DNA from: Stenopsyche tienmushanensis
Taxonomy: Eukaryota; Arthropoda; Insecta; Trichoptera; Stenopsychidae
Length of the DNA: 64,000 nucleotides
Direction of reading: 5' to 3'
Assembly (NCBI GenBank): GCA_008973525.1
Contig: WACJ01000119.1
Coordinates: 310,001 to 374,000 of the forward strand
Below are positions 1-11,600 of this stretch, one piece after another. The notes below the pieces were generated by a model. That model saw only the letters and a program-made list of their open reading frames with translations, searched no databases and was not told the DNA's origin. Every line of letters starts with the position of its first letter. The first letter of the stretch is position 1. The position numbers and the translations under genes were made by a program.

Positions 1-456
1 TGGGAATAGTTTGGCCAATGGGCCCGAATTAAATTTAAATATCGCCCGCCATAATTCAGCCATCGTGCGGGACGACTCGGCCCCGTCCCGGCGCATAAAC
101 CGGGTTCGATTTTTATTGCGTCGCCGCGATCTTTTTATCACGTCATAAAATCTAAATGTATCGGCTTATGCAAATCCGAAAACGGACATAAAAGGACTAT
201 TTTACAAATTCATTCGAAAATATTACAGCCGTGCCGCTCGTAAAGCTACCCCAGGATGAGTATCTTTTCGGCGGCGAAAAAATGCAAATTAAACGACCTG
301 CTGTTCGAGTTCTATTTAAACCGCCGATTATGCGAATCTTCCCCTTTATTGGGCGTAAAAATAGCGCAAAGATCGCTTATCTAATCTCGCGGTTTTTGTT
401 TGTCGATATTCGTCGGATTTTCATAAACTGCCTTTTGTTAAACTTTATTTTTGGAA
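1..456. other. Unassigned AT-rich DNA
   Basis: No recognisable gene or repeat. A 114-codon open frame at 231-575 runs into the neighbouring Helitron, has no family resemblance I can see, and is probably chance. Non-coding host DNA is the best description. Confidence 0.5.
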
Positions 457-781
457 CTAGCTGGTACCCGGCGCGGTTTTATTATAAATATGAACAAATA
501 TTAATTTTTATACATGAGATCTACTGTAATTTAATTGTACTATACTTATATTATTTGAGAAAGTGCAAACAATAAATTGGCAAAGTTTTATCGCAATCGA
601 ATGAACGGTATGGAAGAGCATTAAATACAGACAAACAAACATTAATTTTTATATATTAGACTATGCCTATGTTACTCGCATAATCCTTAGCAATAAGTGG
701 ACGAAGATTTATTGCAATCTGATGAACGGCATGGCAGCGCATTTCACACGGACAAAACCCAATTCATTTTTATATATTAGA
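457..781 (-). mobile_element. Non-autonomous Helitron (copy H1)
   Basis: Read on the minus strand the element begins TC followed by TAATATATAAAAATGAATT and ends with a GC-rich stretch (GCGCCGGGTACC) and CTAG followed by T. TC...CTRR ends inserted next to T fit Helitrons. The body holds about two diverged units of roughly 120 bp around the motif GCGCTGCCATACCGTTCAT, an AT-rich spacer, and a distal TTATAATAAAACC segment. The same architecture recurs at 16461-16826 and 59709-60147. There is no coding capacity, so it would depend on a Rep/helicase from elsewhere. The ends were read by eye and no target duplication is expected for this class. Confidence 0.65.
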
Positions 782-1010
782 AGAAGATACATGTCGACGA
801 ACTATAATATCAAATAGCCCATTTCATAGCATCATATGCAGTAATGTATTTTTTAGAAATAGTTAAAAATTGATGGAAAGATCTTACTAACCTCCTCATT
901 CAATGCCTACACACACGCTGAGCATCAAAACAGAATGTTTTGCATATGCACCGACAATTTTTTGTTAAGAGTTAAATTATCAATTACTAGGGGGATTCAA
1001 ATATAACCCG
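782..1010. other. Unassigned DNA
   Basis: AT-rich sequence between the Helitron and a mariner-3 end. No coding signal or repeat was recognised. Confidence 0.4.
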
Positions 1011-1200
1011 GAACTTCACTATGCAAATTTATTAAAGATATATAAAAATACAAATGGAGTATCTTATATTTTATCATAGTATTCTTCATTGGAAATACAT
1101 TTATTTTATCGGATAGAAAGCTTCTTGAACGCGTTACTGAAAAAAAGGCAAGAAGTAGTATCCTTTGTTGCGCAACGTGTAATTATTCGTTCAATTGATT
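983..1200 (+). mobile_element. Mariner-3 terminal fragment
   Basis: This stretch matches the left part of the inverted structure at 56829-57245: GGATTCAAATATAA, then CAAATTTA, then a shared AAGTAGTATCC segment, then TTGTTGCGCAACGTG and AATTATTCGTT. In the other locus the minus-strand copy of this segment opens into a frame resembling a mariner transposase N-terminus (QHIIIRFL). Here the frame is lost at once. It is read as the 5' end of a degenerate mariner-like element, with uncertain outer boundary. Confidence 0.45.
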
Positions 1201-1595
1201 TATAGAAAACTAATTCTGAGTTTCCAAAGCCACATAAAATATGCAAACGAATGAGTGATGTCAACTTCTAAATTATTTAAATAAAAAACTAATAACTATT
1301 TTGAACTTATTTTAGTTTTAAAAAGTTTTCTAGATTATACGCTTTTCAACGATATGCTACATGTCATACAAATCATTCAATAAGTCGTAAAATTTGAAGA
1401 ATTACCAGTTTGCCAGGGTTAGGGTTGAGAAAATACTTTTTATGCTTATGATGTTTTTATTAAATTTATTTACAAAATTTGTTCAAATTGAACCTTTTTT
1501 TTAAAAAAAAACCTTTATCTTATTTCAACTGTAGTTGTCTGAATCAGCATTTCCTCTTTCTGTAAATGTCTTTTTAATGAATTCCTTTGGCAGCC

Positions 1596-1707
1596 CTATT
1601 CCGTGGCTCACACGGTTTCCAGACCTGACACCAGTGGATTTAATCGTCTGGGGACGTGCTCTATTCCGTGGCTCACACGGTTTCCAGACCTGACACCACT
1701 GGATTTC
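1596..1707 (+). pseudogene. Tandemly duplicated DDE transposase scrap (Tc1/mariner-like)
   Basis: Two nearly identical units of about 47 bp start at 1596 and 1661 (period 65 bp). Each translates to RFPDLTP(V/L)D, matching the motif (R/Y)SPDLTPLDFFLWG that carries an acidic catalytic residue near the C-terminus of many Tc1/mariner-type transposases. The first unit continues as DLIVWGR, the second as DFFKRR. No other transposase parts lie beside it. The duplication looks local because the two units differ at only one or two bases. Confidence 0.5.
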
Positions 1708-1789
1708 TTTAAAAGAAGAATAAATCGTCCTATGACACAGGGTCTATGTGTGAAACATAAAATAAGGCCCACCCTCTAATTCCCAAAAA

Positions 1790-2075
1790 AATTTTGTGCC
1801 AAACACTTATACCCTTTTTTGTGCAGTAGATGCGTTCGCACAAAAAAAATCGCACAAAAAAAGCTATGACTTACATAGAAAAAGTGTATTCCATGGATTT
1901 TAAAAACCGCATAACTTTGAAATAGATATATAAAATATATCCAAAATCGCATAAAAAAAATTTAATAAAAAGACAGGAAAACAAAAAGATTGAACTTTCT
2001 GGATGACTCTCGCATATGGTTTCAAAATTTTTGAATACTTTTTGGTCCCCTAATATTACTGTTTCAAACACATTT
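1790..2075. repeat. Dispersed repeat family F5, copy 1
   Basis: It contains GTTCGCACAAAAAAAATCGCA, a segment with ACATAGAAAAA, and AAAACCGCATAACTT, all in the same order as at 62440-62860. Short frames are broken by stops and have no family. Class unknown; a MITE or long degenerate repeat is possible. Confidence 0.5.
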
Positions 2076-2079
2076 TAGC

Positions 2080-3360
2080 AACATTCATGAATATCAATTG
2101 TTATTCATACAAGCTCAAAAAAATTAAGGATCACCGTAACTGTGCAGTCCTATTATCATCCTGTTTTTGAGTACATAATTCATTTTTCTTGTAATCAATG
2201 CAATGCATAGGGGTTATATGACACTTTACAAGCATGAAATAAATCAAAATACGACCAGGAAAGTATTCATCGTACGTTATAATCGAATGCTCGGAAAACG
2301 AACACAAATTAAATCTGCATACGTTCAAAAAGACCACAAACACGCGGCACAGAATGCCGGTATTCCAATATTGTTCAATATCTCTTTGTTGTCGTTACAA
2401 TGCTCCGTGTGTCGGCTTATAGTAAATCTTGATTACAACAATATTGTTGACACGAAAAATGATTTTGAAACGTTCGTACGTTTGAAATGGGCAAAGTGAT
2501 TTATCATCGGCGAGACCGTTTATTCAGTTAATCGAAATTCTATTTGTTCGCCATTTTTTTTCAGCTTCGGTTTTATCTCAAATTCACAAAGCCATGAATC
2601 TCAAATACACTCGCATGTAAATAAGAGCAAAAACCGTAGCTCAGATGTAAATATGGCATTTTGAACAACGACGAGCGGGTAGGATTGTGGTTGGCATGGC
2701 GTTTTGTTCATTTAAGCTATTTATTTGTTTATTTATGATGAACGAGAGGTTCATTCGCTCCGCCATATTTCGGTTGGCTCTCTAAGCCTGGATGATTTTG
2801 ATTTATTCTGTCGTGATATAAAGGAACAAGTGGGGTAGCAGTTCTATCCTGGCCCGTCAGAAAATTACTTATTTTTCTCCTTGCCGTATTTATGGGGGCG
2901 AAAAGGTCAAATGTATTCGGACCATGGTCCATTGAGATCTGAGGAATGTGGACGGAAGCTGTGCTTCATCAAATAATTTACCAGAAAAATGAGCATCCCT
3001 CATTATACGACCCTATCGTTAGCACTTTTCGTCGGAGTGGATCTATTCGATCAATTGCCAATTTAATTTTCAAAACAATAAATTTGGGCGTTGAAGCTTT
3101 GTTTTTAAATTAATTTAATAATCATTAAGAATTTAATTCGAAATATTAGTTAAAAGAAAAATAATTGCGCCAAAAAATCGATATTCAGATAATCGATAGC
3201 CATCCCGAAAGAAATCCATTATATTCATGCGCTCTCGTTTGATATCTCTGTATTTTGTTGGCAGTATTTTTTGTGTGTTTAAATCATGTTTTATTCGAAG
3301 AACAAATTCGACAATTGATGAAACAACACTTTATTTTTGGGCAAATCCTTGTGTCCTTGT
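2080..3360. other. Unassigned DNA with short open frames
   Basis: Holds open frames of 98 codons (2203-2499, plus strand) and 67 codons (2729-2932, minus strand). Neither has a motif I recognise or visible flanking gene signals. A host exon cannot be excluded for 2729-2932, which is less AT-rich than its surroundings, but nothing supports it directly. Confidence 0.35.
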
Positions 3361-3365
3361 TGTGT

Positions 3366-3700
3366 CCTTTTTTTTCTTGATTTCATCACTCAAACGTTGT
3401 AATAAGTTCATATACACGCAATTGATTTTTTTTCTATTTAAAGATAATCAATGAAACTCCACGGGCATCCCAAAAAAAGCTGATGATATCGGAGTGTCCA
3501 TGCGAAAATCCGTTCTTGGACGCAGCCAATGTTCTTGGCATCGTGTTTAATCACGTGGCACTCATTCATCATATCAGCGATCCGAAAAGTGGACCGGTTG
3601 GACATGCAGACTTTGTAGCCAATCCGTCCTCTTTTAAGGCTTTTGCGGCATTTTCGGCGATCAATGTGTTTTTCACAAATTCATTTTTTGTAAGTCAATA
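3366..3700 (+). mobile_element. R1-clade non-LTR 3' end, tandem copy 1
   Basis: The frame at 3483-3710 reads CPCENPFLDA...SGPVGHADFVANPSSFKAFAAF, matching the C-terminal zinc-knuckle and tail of the R1-like ORF2 at 33294-34085 (VCKDPFIDADHVLWSC...SGPLGHRELAANLGAFSAFKAF). The upstream ATAATCAATGA segment repeats at 3753-3865. It has lost its 3' UTR and runs into a second copy about 375 bp downstream, so the pair is a local tandem duplication of an already truncated element. Confidence 0.7.
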
Positions 3701-3752
3701 TGAAATATGAGGGTAGTCCTAGAAGTACCCGACCTGACTTGACTGACTGACT

Positions 3753-4355
3753 ATTCTTGATTTCATTATTCAAACATTGCATCATGCTCGCTGTTGATTG
3801 TTTTTTCTTTCTGAAGATAATCAATGAGAATTTTCTAAAGTGCATCCCAAAAAATCTAATGCCATGACCTTGAATGCAAACGCATACTATGCTCTGTAGA
3901 CATATTCGAGCATGGCGTTCGATCGCGAGTCGTTTATTTGTCGTGTTAGCGGTCCGAAAGACGGACCGGTTGGCCATATAGATCTTGTGTCCGCTCTTTT
4001 AAGTTTTTTTTGGGGCCTTTTTGGTGATAAATGCGTATCTGGGACCTTCTATGAACTGTACGATCACGGAAGTACTCCTAGAGGCAAATTCACATAGGTG
4101 GCTTGCACCAAATGAGGTCGCAAGCGAGACTAGACTTTCCCCTTCACCCATATATTTATTTATTTTACTAATACATTTGATTTAGATATAATTCACAATA
4201 TATATGTATATATCTTAGCTAGTTTCTTATCCGCGCTCAGAGCGAAAGTGGCTACTCGAAGTTGAGAATGAGCGCGCCCTCGTGAAGATATTGAATTCTG
4301 GTTTTTGCACATTGCTGTGCACTTTTGTCGAGCGATCTGGAATGGTTCCGAATTT
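3753..4355 (+). mobile_element. R1-clade non-LTR 3' end with 3' UTR, tandem copy 2
   Basis: The coding tail at 3912-4097 reads MAFDRESFICRVSGPKDGPVGHIDLVSALLS...FGDKCVSGTFYELYDHGSTPRG. It is followed by a 3' UTR with GCAAGCGAGACTAG, an AT-rich stretch, TCCGCGCTCAGAGCG and TTTGCACATTGCTGTGCAC. The same UTR order occurs at 30740-31080 and, more diverged, near 58290, so it belongs to the element. The copy breaks near 4355, directly against a minus-strand mariner-2 fragment. Confidence 0.75.
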
Positions 4356-4790
4356 TTTTTGCCTCAGGTGTAAAGGGATGGACCCATATTTCATCCAAAA
4401 ACTTGACTTTATTGCTGTGTAACATCGCCAAATACTCGATTGAAATATCCTCACGATGTTGTTTTTGTTCCATTGGGAGCAAACGCAGTACCCATCTTGC
4501 GCATAGCTTTCTCATGTAAAAACTTTCAGTCAATATGTGATGTAAAGCACTTTTATGAAATGCCTACCATGTCTGTTAGGTCGCGCTCTTTCAGTTGACG
4601 GTAATCCAATACCATTGTGTATTTCTGACACCATTTCTGGCGTAGTCACCTCATTTGGTCAACCACTGCGATATTCATCTTGGCCTCATTTAAATTATGC
4701 CACCTAATATTTTACTATTGTAAACAAAATTGGCTTTGATATTGGTTGAACTGAGACCTTTCAAATAAAAGTATTGTATCACATAACGAT
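4356..4790 (-). pseudogene. Mariner-2 transposase fragment (N-terminal to first catalytic Asp region)
   Basis: On the minus strand the frame at 4252-4533 contains MRKLCARWVLRLLPMEQKQHREDISIEYLAMLHSNKVKFLDEIWVHPFTPE, clearly mariner. It covers the helix-turn-helix to catalytic domain junction (KLCARWVPRLLT in the family) and the DETW region, where the aspartate and threonine positions are altered (DEIW). Further upstream on the same strand the sequence resembles the linker (TTPEMVSEIH, RELADIV) in broken frames. The copy at 25905-26330 is homologous throughout. It is inactive, and interrupted on its 3' side by the R1 tail. Confidence 0.8.
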
Positions 4791-7228
4791 TATAATTTTT
4801 TTACCAATTAGGTAGTATCTGAAGATTATGATTATGTCAATCATTGATTGTATGATAATTTATTGCTTAATTATCTGTAGAAATGATTCCATTATTAAAT
4901 CTTCATCGAAAATAATTAATGTTTCATAATGGAAGGTAATCTCAAGTATCCAAAGTAATCAATGCTTTATTTTATTTTCGTTGGCTTCTATATAAAATTA
5001 GATGCTTATTCCGTTCCCAATGACTATTTAAAGGCATTATTTACGTCAATGTATGGGTTCATTTATTTTCATATCCCCATGCGAATTACTAAGTCGTTTT
5101 CAGGTAATGAAAGTGAGCATTAAAGTAATTACAATGTGCACGAATTCGGTGCTAAATCACCACACAGACGATCGAAGGACATGAATGGAATTGAACAAAT
5201 GCCGTACATTAAAATGTTCGAGTATATTTATAAGGCATTTCAATCTTGAATATATACTGATTGAAATTCTATTAATTCATTTGGGATCATATCAAATTTA
5301 TGCTAATAAATTATACTTTGTTTCAATTGTTAAATACAACTTTATTTTTTGCAGGAAGTCCAAGCAATAAAGTAAAGCTGCGTCGCCCGTTGAGGTCTCA
5401 GACCTCCATCCGAAATGTAAGTATCAAATGAAAAATATCAAGAAATTTGATTCCCGTTTTAATAATATTTTTGTTCAAAATATGTGCATGCATTTTATGT
5501 ATAATTATATTATTAACATTACAAACGCTATCAATGTGTATAATATTACGTTAACTACGATTGTTTTAATATTTACGTTGTAATAACAATGAGGTTATGT
5601 GCAGTCGATACGTCAATCGATCTGACGTTTGTCTTAAGACCTATTTATTTGATCATCTCAATTTGTATACTACGTCCGATTGTATTTTCGCAATGCGTGT
5701 CATTAATAGCATAAATTATAGTATATCCGAATAAAAAACGCAAATTTATATCGACATCGCGCTCAATTCAGCCGTCACTTTCAAAAGTAAGGAGATTTAC
5801 TCTTCAATTATCCCCCTGATATTTTTTAGCTTCCCGAACACTTTCCCTCACCGCATCCCATATGATTTTTTTGTAGTCGAAACACGAACATTTAACGACA
5901 GGTCGGGTCGTGCAGTCGGAAAATTAGCAAATGTCACTTTGGCACTTAGCAAAGGGGGCACGTACTTTTCATTTGGGAATGTCAAACTGGCATGAAAATA
6001 AATTAAAGGGATTTTAAAGCCACCAGTCTTTCATTTGTCGCATTCTCCGTTCGCAAAACTTTTTTTTTAGTCAAACAAGCGCCGTATCTAGAGTACGAAT
6101 CAAATATTTGATGAATAAATAATATAAACTTATTCCCGTGGCCTTAATAAAAAAAATGCTGCACAGTTATAATGTCCCTGGAAACGACAACGCTACAAAG
6201 ATTGCCTAAGATTCAATATCCGTTTATGACTAAGCATATTTTTTTAGCTTGGTAGTGAAACTGACAGTACTGAAATACGCAATGACCAGCAAAAATAATA
6301 TTCAATAACGAATATTTAAAGAATAATGTGTGAAAAGTTTAAGGATTTTAATAATATTTAAAATCCCCCCTTTTAAAATGAATATTATACTCATGCTCGT
6401 ATGGAATGAGCGCTGTGTCAATGTTGGATTTTTTTATGCAAAGTCATGTTTAATATCAAATCTGAATGTGCAATGGGAAAAGACTTATCCTGAAATATTT
6501 TCAGATCACGTACGAATGCAATCGTTATTGCAGGCGAAACGACGCAGTCATCTCTTTTGCAGCGCGCGATGAACCCAGCATTTTGATAAATCCCTGAAAA
6601 CAAGATCAATATATGCCCGGGGCCGAAGGGGAACAACGGATCTGTATTTTTAATAACAAGTCTGCTGGGAAATAAGCTCCGGCCTCCCGGTGCCGGGGGT
6701 GGCTTCTCGGGGAATTCGTGGAAGATTAATGACACGAAACTTTGGAACAACTTTGCGCCACGTCTGGGGAGCGTATGAGGCCAGTTTCACTTGCCTCCCG
6801 ATTCGGGAAAGCAACAAAGCCATTATTCCACATTAAAAGTCCCACTTTATGCCACTCTAATGAATTGTTAATCCTCGGAGAACACTGTTAACAGCCGTGA
6901 CGAGCTTCATTTTCACATTTATTCGTGCTGCGTTTCTGGGCAATCGATTAATGCCATCTTCGCACACGTCTAGCAAGGAATTGAAGCCGTGTGGAGTCTT
7001 CGATGGCCACTATCGAGGCCCATCTATCAACGAAAGACTCGTTCGAAAAGTTCGAAAAGAGTGACATTGATTGAACACTATATAGTGCCACTAACAAGCC
7101 TGACTAGAAATTGCTGATAAGTCAGCGAGGCCATTACGATATTAACTTTACTATCTGTGTCTATTCGAGTATTTCAATTTATTTTCAAAGAGTAAAAATG
7201 AGAGTAATTACTTGAACTAATACACAAG
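4791..7228. other. Unassigned non-coding DNA
   Basis: AT-rich to 6580, then a less AT-rich tract (about 6590-7080) with no stop-free reading frame of note and no repeat found elsewhere in the window. The 110-codon frame at 6418-6750 (minus) has no recognisable motif. It could be single-copy intergenic or intronic host DNA. Confidence 0.4.
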
Positions 7229-7850
7229 GGGACATCCAGAAAATAAGGTTACAGAATTTATGTATGAAATTCACACGATACTTCAAAATATATAATACTA
7301 TTTTTCAGCGTAATCACCGTCGAGGTTTAGACATTTCTATAGTCAGGGCACCAGCTTTTATATGCCAGTGACCTCATAGACCTCCGCCGCCAGCTGTTTT
7401 TGGATTGTCTTTTGGACTTTGGGAGGTGGTAACAAACCCACGTCTTATCCCCCATCACGATAGAGTCCGTAAAACTCCCTGCCTGGTCGTGAATATCAAT
7501 ACTATAGATTTTTCACTTCTGACACCAATGTAGGATGTGTTAGTGAAGGTTTCGAATAAATCCACACGCAATGATGAAAATGTCGTTCGATAGAGTCCAG
7601 AAAAGCGTCTTCCTCGTATGCAAAGGGATCCAACTTTGACGGTCCTCCGATATGAGTATGGGTATCTGGGCACCCATCTCGCACACAACTTCTTGTAATT
7701 GAGTTTTTTTGATACAATATCATCAAGGAAACTTCGAGAAATGCCAGTAAATTCTTCATGAGGCTCATCAAGCATCATACAGCGGTCATTTCGTACTTGT
7801 TCTTCAATTTTTTGCTCTCGACTGGTTGACTTGACTCTCGTAGGTTGTGT
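7229..7850 (-). mobile_element. Mariner-1 element, degenerate
   Basis: Its left end, GACATCCAGAAAATAAGG, matches the mariner-1 TIR seen at 34720-34747. On the minus strand the interior encodes EEQVRNDRCMMLDEPHEEFTGISRSFLDDIVSKKLNYKKLCARWVPR, the mariner helix-turn-helix to linker region. Nearer the left end it encodes TDSIVMGDKTWVCYHLPKSKRQSK, where the first catalytic aspartate of the GDETW motif is retained and the glutamate changed. The C-terminal catalytic half is missing, so this is an internally deleted, dead copy. Confidence 0.8.
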
Positions 7851-9770
7851 TTTGATTTGATTGAATTTTGAAGAAAATTAATCAATAAACAATATAATTT
7901 AATCAATATCTGGAATGTTAGTATTGAACTAGCTCAATAATCAATGGTTAATATATCAAGTAATTTCATATAGCTGAGGGCATCAGTGGATAAATCTACC
8001 AATATTCTGATTCGTTTGAACGATAAAGAGAGCTAAATGATACCACAGAGCTAGAATGCATTCTGCAAGTCAAGAGAAATACACAAAAAAAACGTTAAAA
8101 TAGACAGCCATTGTTAATATTTGCAGGCACCATTTACAAGAGTCGACCAATAGTCTTGGGCGCGGATGATGTGTTTTTCCAGTCGATTTCTCAACGGTCT
8201 CGCAGATTGCTTATATATGCTTTTCGGTCGACTATCTCTAACCTGCTCCATAAATTGACCGTCAGGGTCCTCCATACACGTCAGGTGCGCAAATTTCGAA
8301 ATTGTCATATAATATTTAACAATTCAAGATATATATTTGAGAGATATCACTTTAAAAATATATCTGCTATAATCTAACAAATTTGTAGCGTCACTAATGA
8401 CTTGATTTTTTTGCCATGGTTTAGCCACATCTCCTGTAGATTTTAACCTATAACAATTGAATTACTAGTATTTACAGGTATTGAAAAAAATAATAAAGAA
8501 TACTATTCTACATTTAAAGAGGAAATATAAATTTATTATTTTGAGCGCTAAGACCTAATCAGCTTCATAATCTTATACAGAGCTTTCCACTTTGTATTTT
8601 AACGTCAATATTGCCAGCCTCACTTCAGACATGCAAATGCATCTAAATGGATCGCACATCTTTTCATTTGGAAATCCATTTTTAAATACAAAAATAAATA
8701 TATTACTCTATCTTTGCCAAAGTTATATTTAATAATCGTACTGCAGATTTTATTAAATTTGAAATGATATTTTCTGAATTGCCGTTAATAATGAATTTCT
8801 ATCGATTGAGTAGTAAATAGCAGCTCGCGTGCCAGAAGTCCATCACCTCTTGCACAAAATGCAACAGGCTCCCCTTTGTGATCCAGTTTGTAGATAAAGC
8901 TATCAGCGAGTGCCTTCACTACGACCTATTGACGTTTCCACTTAAACTATCTACTGGCAAGGCTTTCATTTCACGTCCATAAAGGACCGACTTACACACG
9001 GCCGCTGACATTTTCCATTAAATTACGGTCTTTCGAGGAAAAATAGAGCCCATATTGAATATTGCATTCTATAATGACTAAAGTTCTTTTACTGAAACGA
9101 TGGGGTGCAATAAAATAGATCGCCTCAAATGACATAATGAAATAAGTGCGAAACAGTTGACTATTACACGAATATTACCATTTTATTAGTCTCTATTTTC
9201 GATCATCAAGCAATATTAAATTTATTGCATCCATTAATTTATTTTAAAAAAGGGGCATTGCAGTTAAACTATGGACGAATCATTTAAGTCTTATAATTTG
9301 CGGCACATTAAAGCGTCAAAAGCTTCGATTGGATTGCATAGACGATATAATTGTCAATGGCGGAGATGTCTAGGGTTTTATTTGAATAATACATGGCCAT
9401 ATTGTAAAAATTAAGCCTCTTGTATAAACGACTATGAATATAGATGATTAATTCTTTTTATTGTGGTTCTGTATTAACCATATATTTAACTGATCAATCA
9501 GTATTTGTAAGCTTCGACTGGTTTGCATTGTTTTGACACAATATACTCACGCCTGAGGTGTTGGCATCACTGCTTTGATTGATAACAAAGGAGCGTAGTA
9601 GTATCGCATTTTTATTCAGCTGTACCGCATTATATTCTCGATGTATTAATCTATTCTAATAAATATATTTTGATTAGTAGGAATTCAAACATAATGTTTA
9701 TGTTAAAATTTAATTAGATAAATGTTTTATAGGTTATAAATCAGACACTTCGTAATGCATACGTCAAGTT
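7851..9770. other. Unassigned AT-rich DNA
   Basis: No repeat from elsewhere in the window and no credible coding frame was found. The overlapping 64- and 88-codon frames near 8111-8377 lie opposite each other and look like chance. Confidence 0.4.
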
Positions 9771-9850
9771 CACCATTTCTCCCGCATGATATTCATCCAC
9801 GCCATGTCTCCCATACGATATTCATCCTCACCATTTCCCCCGTCCGATTG
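9771..9850. repeat. Short tandem repeat, about 28-29 bp unit
   Basis: Nearly three imperfect units: CACCATTTCTCCCGCATGAT + ATTCATC at 9771, a related unit with ATACGATATTCATC at 9798, and a partial third at 9827. It is a diverged minisatellite with no adjacent gene. Confidence 0.75.
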
Positions 9851-9896
9851 AATCAATGAAACTTTTATGATTAATATTGTTTAAATAAGTCTGTGA

Positions 9897-9929
9897 ATTT
9901 TATTACATAAACTCCTTATGTAATAAAAT
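9897..9929. repeat. Perfect 14-bp inverted repeat
   Basis: ATTTTATTACATAA (9897-9910) is mirrored exactly by TTATGTAATAAAAT (9916-9929) across the loop ACTCC. It could be a small hairpin or the scar of a palindromic element. No T-tract or gene context supports a terminator. Confidence 0.8.
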
Positions 9930-9930
9930 G

Positions 9931-11204
9931 ACTGGATTATGTAAAGAATAAAAAAAATCGTAAAATTTTCACGACCATACGCTAAGTAAATATGAGGCAT
10001 ATTATTTCGAATTAGCGAGCTCGGGCATGAATATTCAGGGGGTTTTCACTTTTCGGTGAAAGTTCTACCCACGTGTGGTCCGTACCGCAACTCCTCCCCC
10101 CCCAAAACTTTTCTACAAATAAAAAATACAGAAATTCCCTTCGCCAGAGCTTGGTCGACGCAATAAATTTTATTTCAAAGACACGTGTGATAAAGTTCGC
10201 CCCGGAAAACCCGGATAAAAATGCGAGCGGTTTTGCGCGAAATCCACTTTGCGGATAACGATGTTTTCGTCTGGGTTCAATAATTGGGAAACATCGATTG
10301 AAATTTTTCAATTACCGATAGCCCAACAAGAAGGGGACGCCGATAAAAACGGATGATAACACGTTAATGGCAATCCGCCGGGACTCCGCGCGGAGTGATG
10401 AATCAAGTCGTGAAAAAAGCCAATGGCGAATGTACAAATAGGATTCGGTAACGATGCTTTGATCGATTACGGCTAAACAACCAATGTACGCCGATCGGGC
10501 GTCTTACAAAAGGGGAGACGGGCATAGCGGTCCAATAAAATCCACAATTTACATTATGTTAAATATCGCACAAAGACAGCCTGTTCCTCGATGCTGCGAG
10601 GCTAACGCAGCTTACAATTTGTAAAGGATCGATTGGGAATATAGCATGGATATCATATACGTACAAATGGACAGATACGCCGGGGGGATGTCTTTATCAG
10701 ACACGGGGCCGTCAATAATGTGACGGAAACCGTTCGATGCGAGTCTGAAATGGAGACAGACGAAGAACGGTGGAATCGTCGGGGATCTAATCGTGACAAT
10801 CATGCGTGAAAAGTGGCTCTCCTGTGTCTCCTTCTGGCGTTGTTCTGCAGAGCTGCCTCCAACTCTTTCCCCTGCCTTGGATAATAATTTTTCACGACCT
10901 GTTAACTTTTCAGGTGGGCAAAGTGCGTGGCTGATTTAATTACACGACAAAATGAGCACACAATCGTCTCAAAACGCGATCGGGGTCTCCCCCGATACAA
11001 AGGCGTAATAAGGAGATTATAGATTATGCGATAAACGGGCATAGCATGCTATATTTACACGCACATAAAATGTTTTGTTAATAACTATTTGTTCAAAATA
11101 AAACTGGATACACTTGTTCATCCGTGGCTATCGACAATATTGGAAACACCTAGCTTATAATCGAGATTTATGTTAAAATATAACAAACTTCATTGTTAAT
11201 CACG
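9931..11204. other. Less AT-rich single-copy tract
   Basis: Contains GC-richer DNA around 10020-11000, including a poly-C run at about 10097. The open frames (99 codons minus at 10012-10311, 63 codons minus at 10612-10803) have no motif I recognise. The absence of window-wide repeats suggests old host DNA such as intron or intergenic sequence. Confidence 0.35.
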
Positions 11205-11280
11205 AGATAGAGATTTGGCCGTAGTAAGGACGTCTTCCCACAGTCAAGGCTATCATATAACTCCAGTCTGAAGGTCATCT
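11205..11280 (+). repeat. LTR-element leader fragment
   Basis: CACGAGATAGAGATTTGGCC, then AAGGACGTCTTCCC, then TCAAGGCTATCA follows the order of the leader at 52195-52263 (AGAGAGATCTGACCGC, AACGTCTTCCCG, CCAAGGCTATCC). The same order occurs in both arms of the foldback at 37635-38580. Only this short piece remains, abutting mariner-1 DNA. Confidence 0.55.
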
Positions 11281-11329
11281 TATAACGACGTGCCTTCCTC
11301 TATTGTCTCTTCCTTGTTGGTTGTCTTGT

Positions 11330-11600
11330 GTCTTGGCAGAGTTCCCCGTTATTTCTGACACCAATGTAGCGTTGGTCAATGAAAATTCGATTAGAACCCG
11401 CACGCTACCTTGGACCGGTTGTGATCCAGCCACATAGTCACCAGTGGCAGATGAGAAGATGTCCTCCTTTTCACGGATACCGGGCGGTTGCTGGGCACCA
11501 TTTTGCATACAACTTCTTGTAACCAAGTTCTCTAAGAAGGTCTTCAAGTGTCCCTACGATGGTCATTTCAGTACTTGTTCTTAATATTTTGAAGAAAGAT
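11330..11600 (-). pseudogene. Mariner-1 fragment
   Basis: The minus-strand frame 11275-11547 includes LVTRSCMQNGAQQPPG and FSLTNATLVSEITG. Both align with other mariner-1 copies (SITRSCVRDGCP and SLTHPTLVSEVKNL at 7502-7771). The order is preserved but an intervening linker is deleted. Frame-shifted relative to the true KLCARWV frame. Dead fragment. Confidence 0.65.

Noticed and set aside
231..575. 114-codon plus-strand open frame
   Set aside because: Runs from unassigned DNA into a Helitron copy, so the frame cannot be one conserved gene. No motif.
9771..9850. CRISPR-like array
   Set aside because: Units are adjacent without unique spacers, only about three exist, and the DNA is eukaryotic.
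9897..9929. Rho-independent terminator
   Set aside because: AT-only stem, no bacterial gene context.
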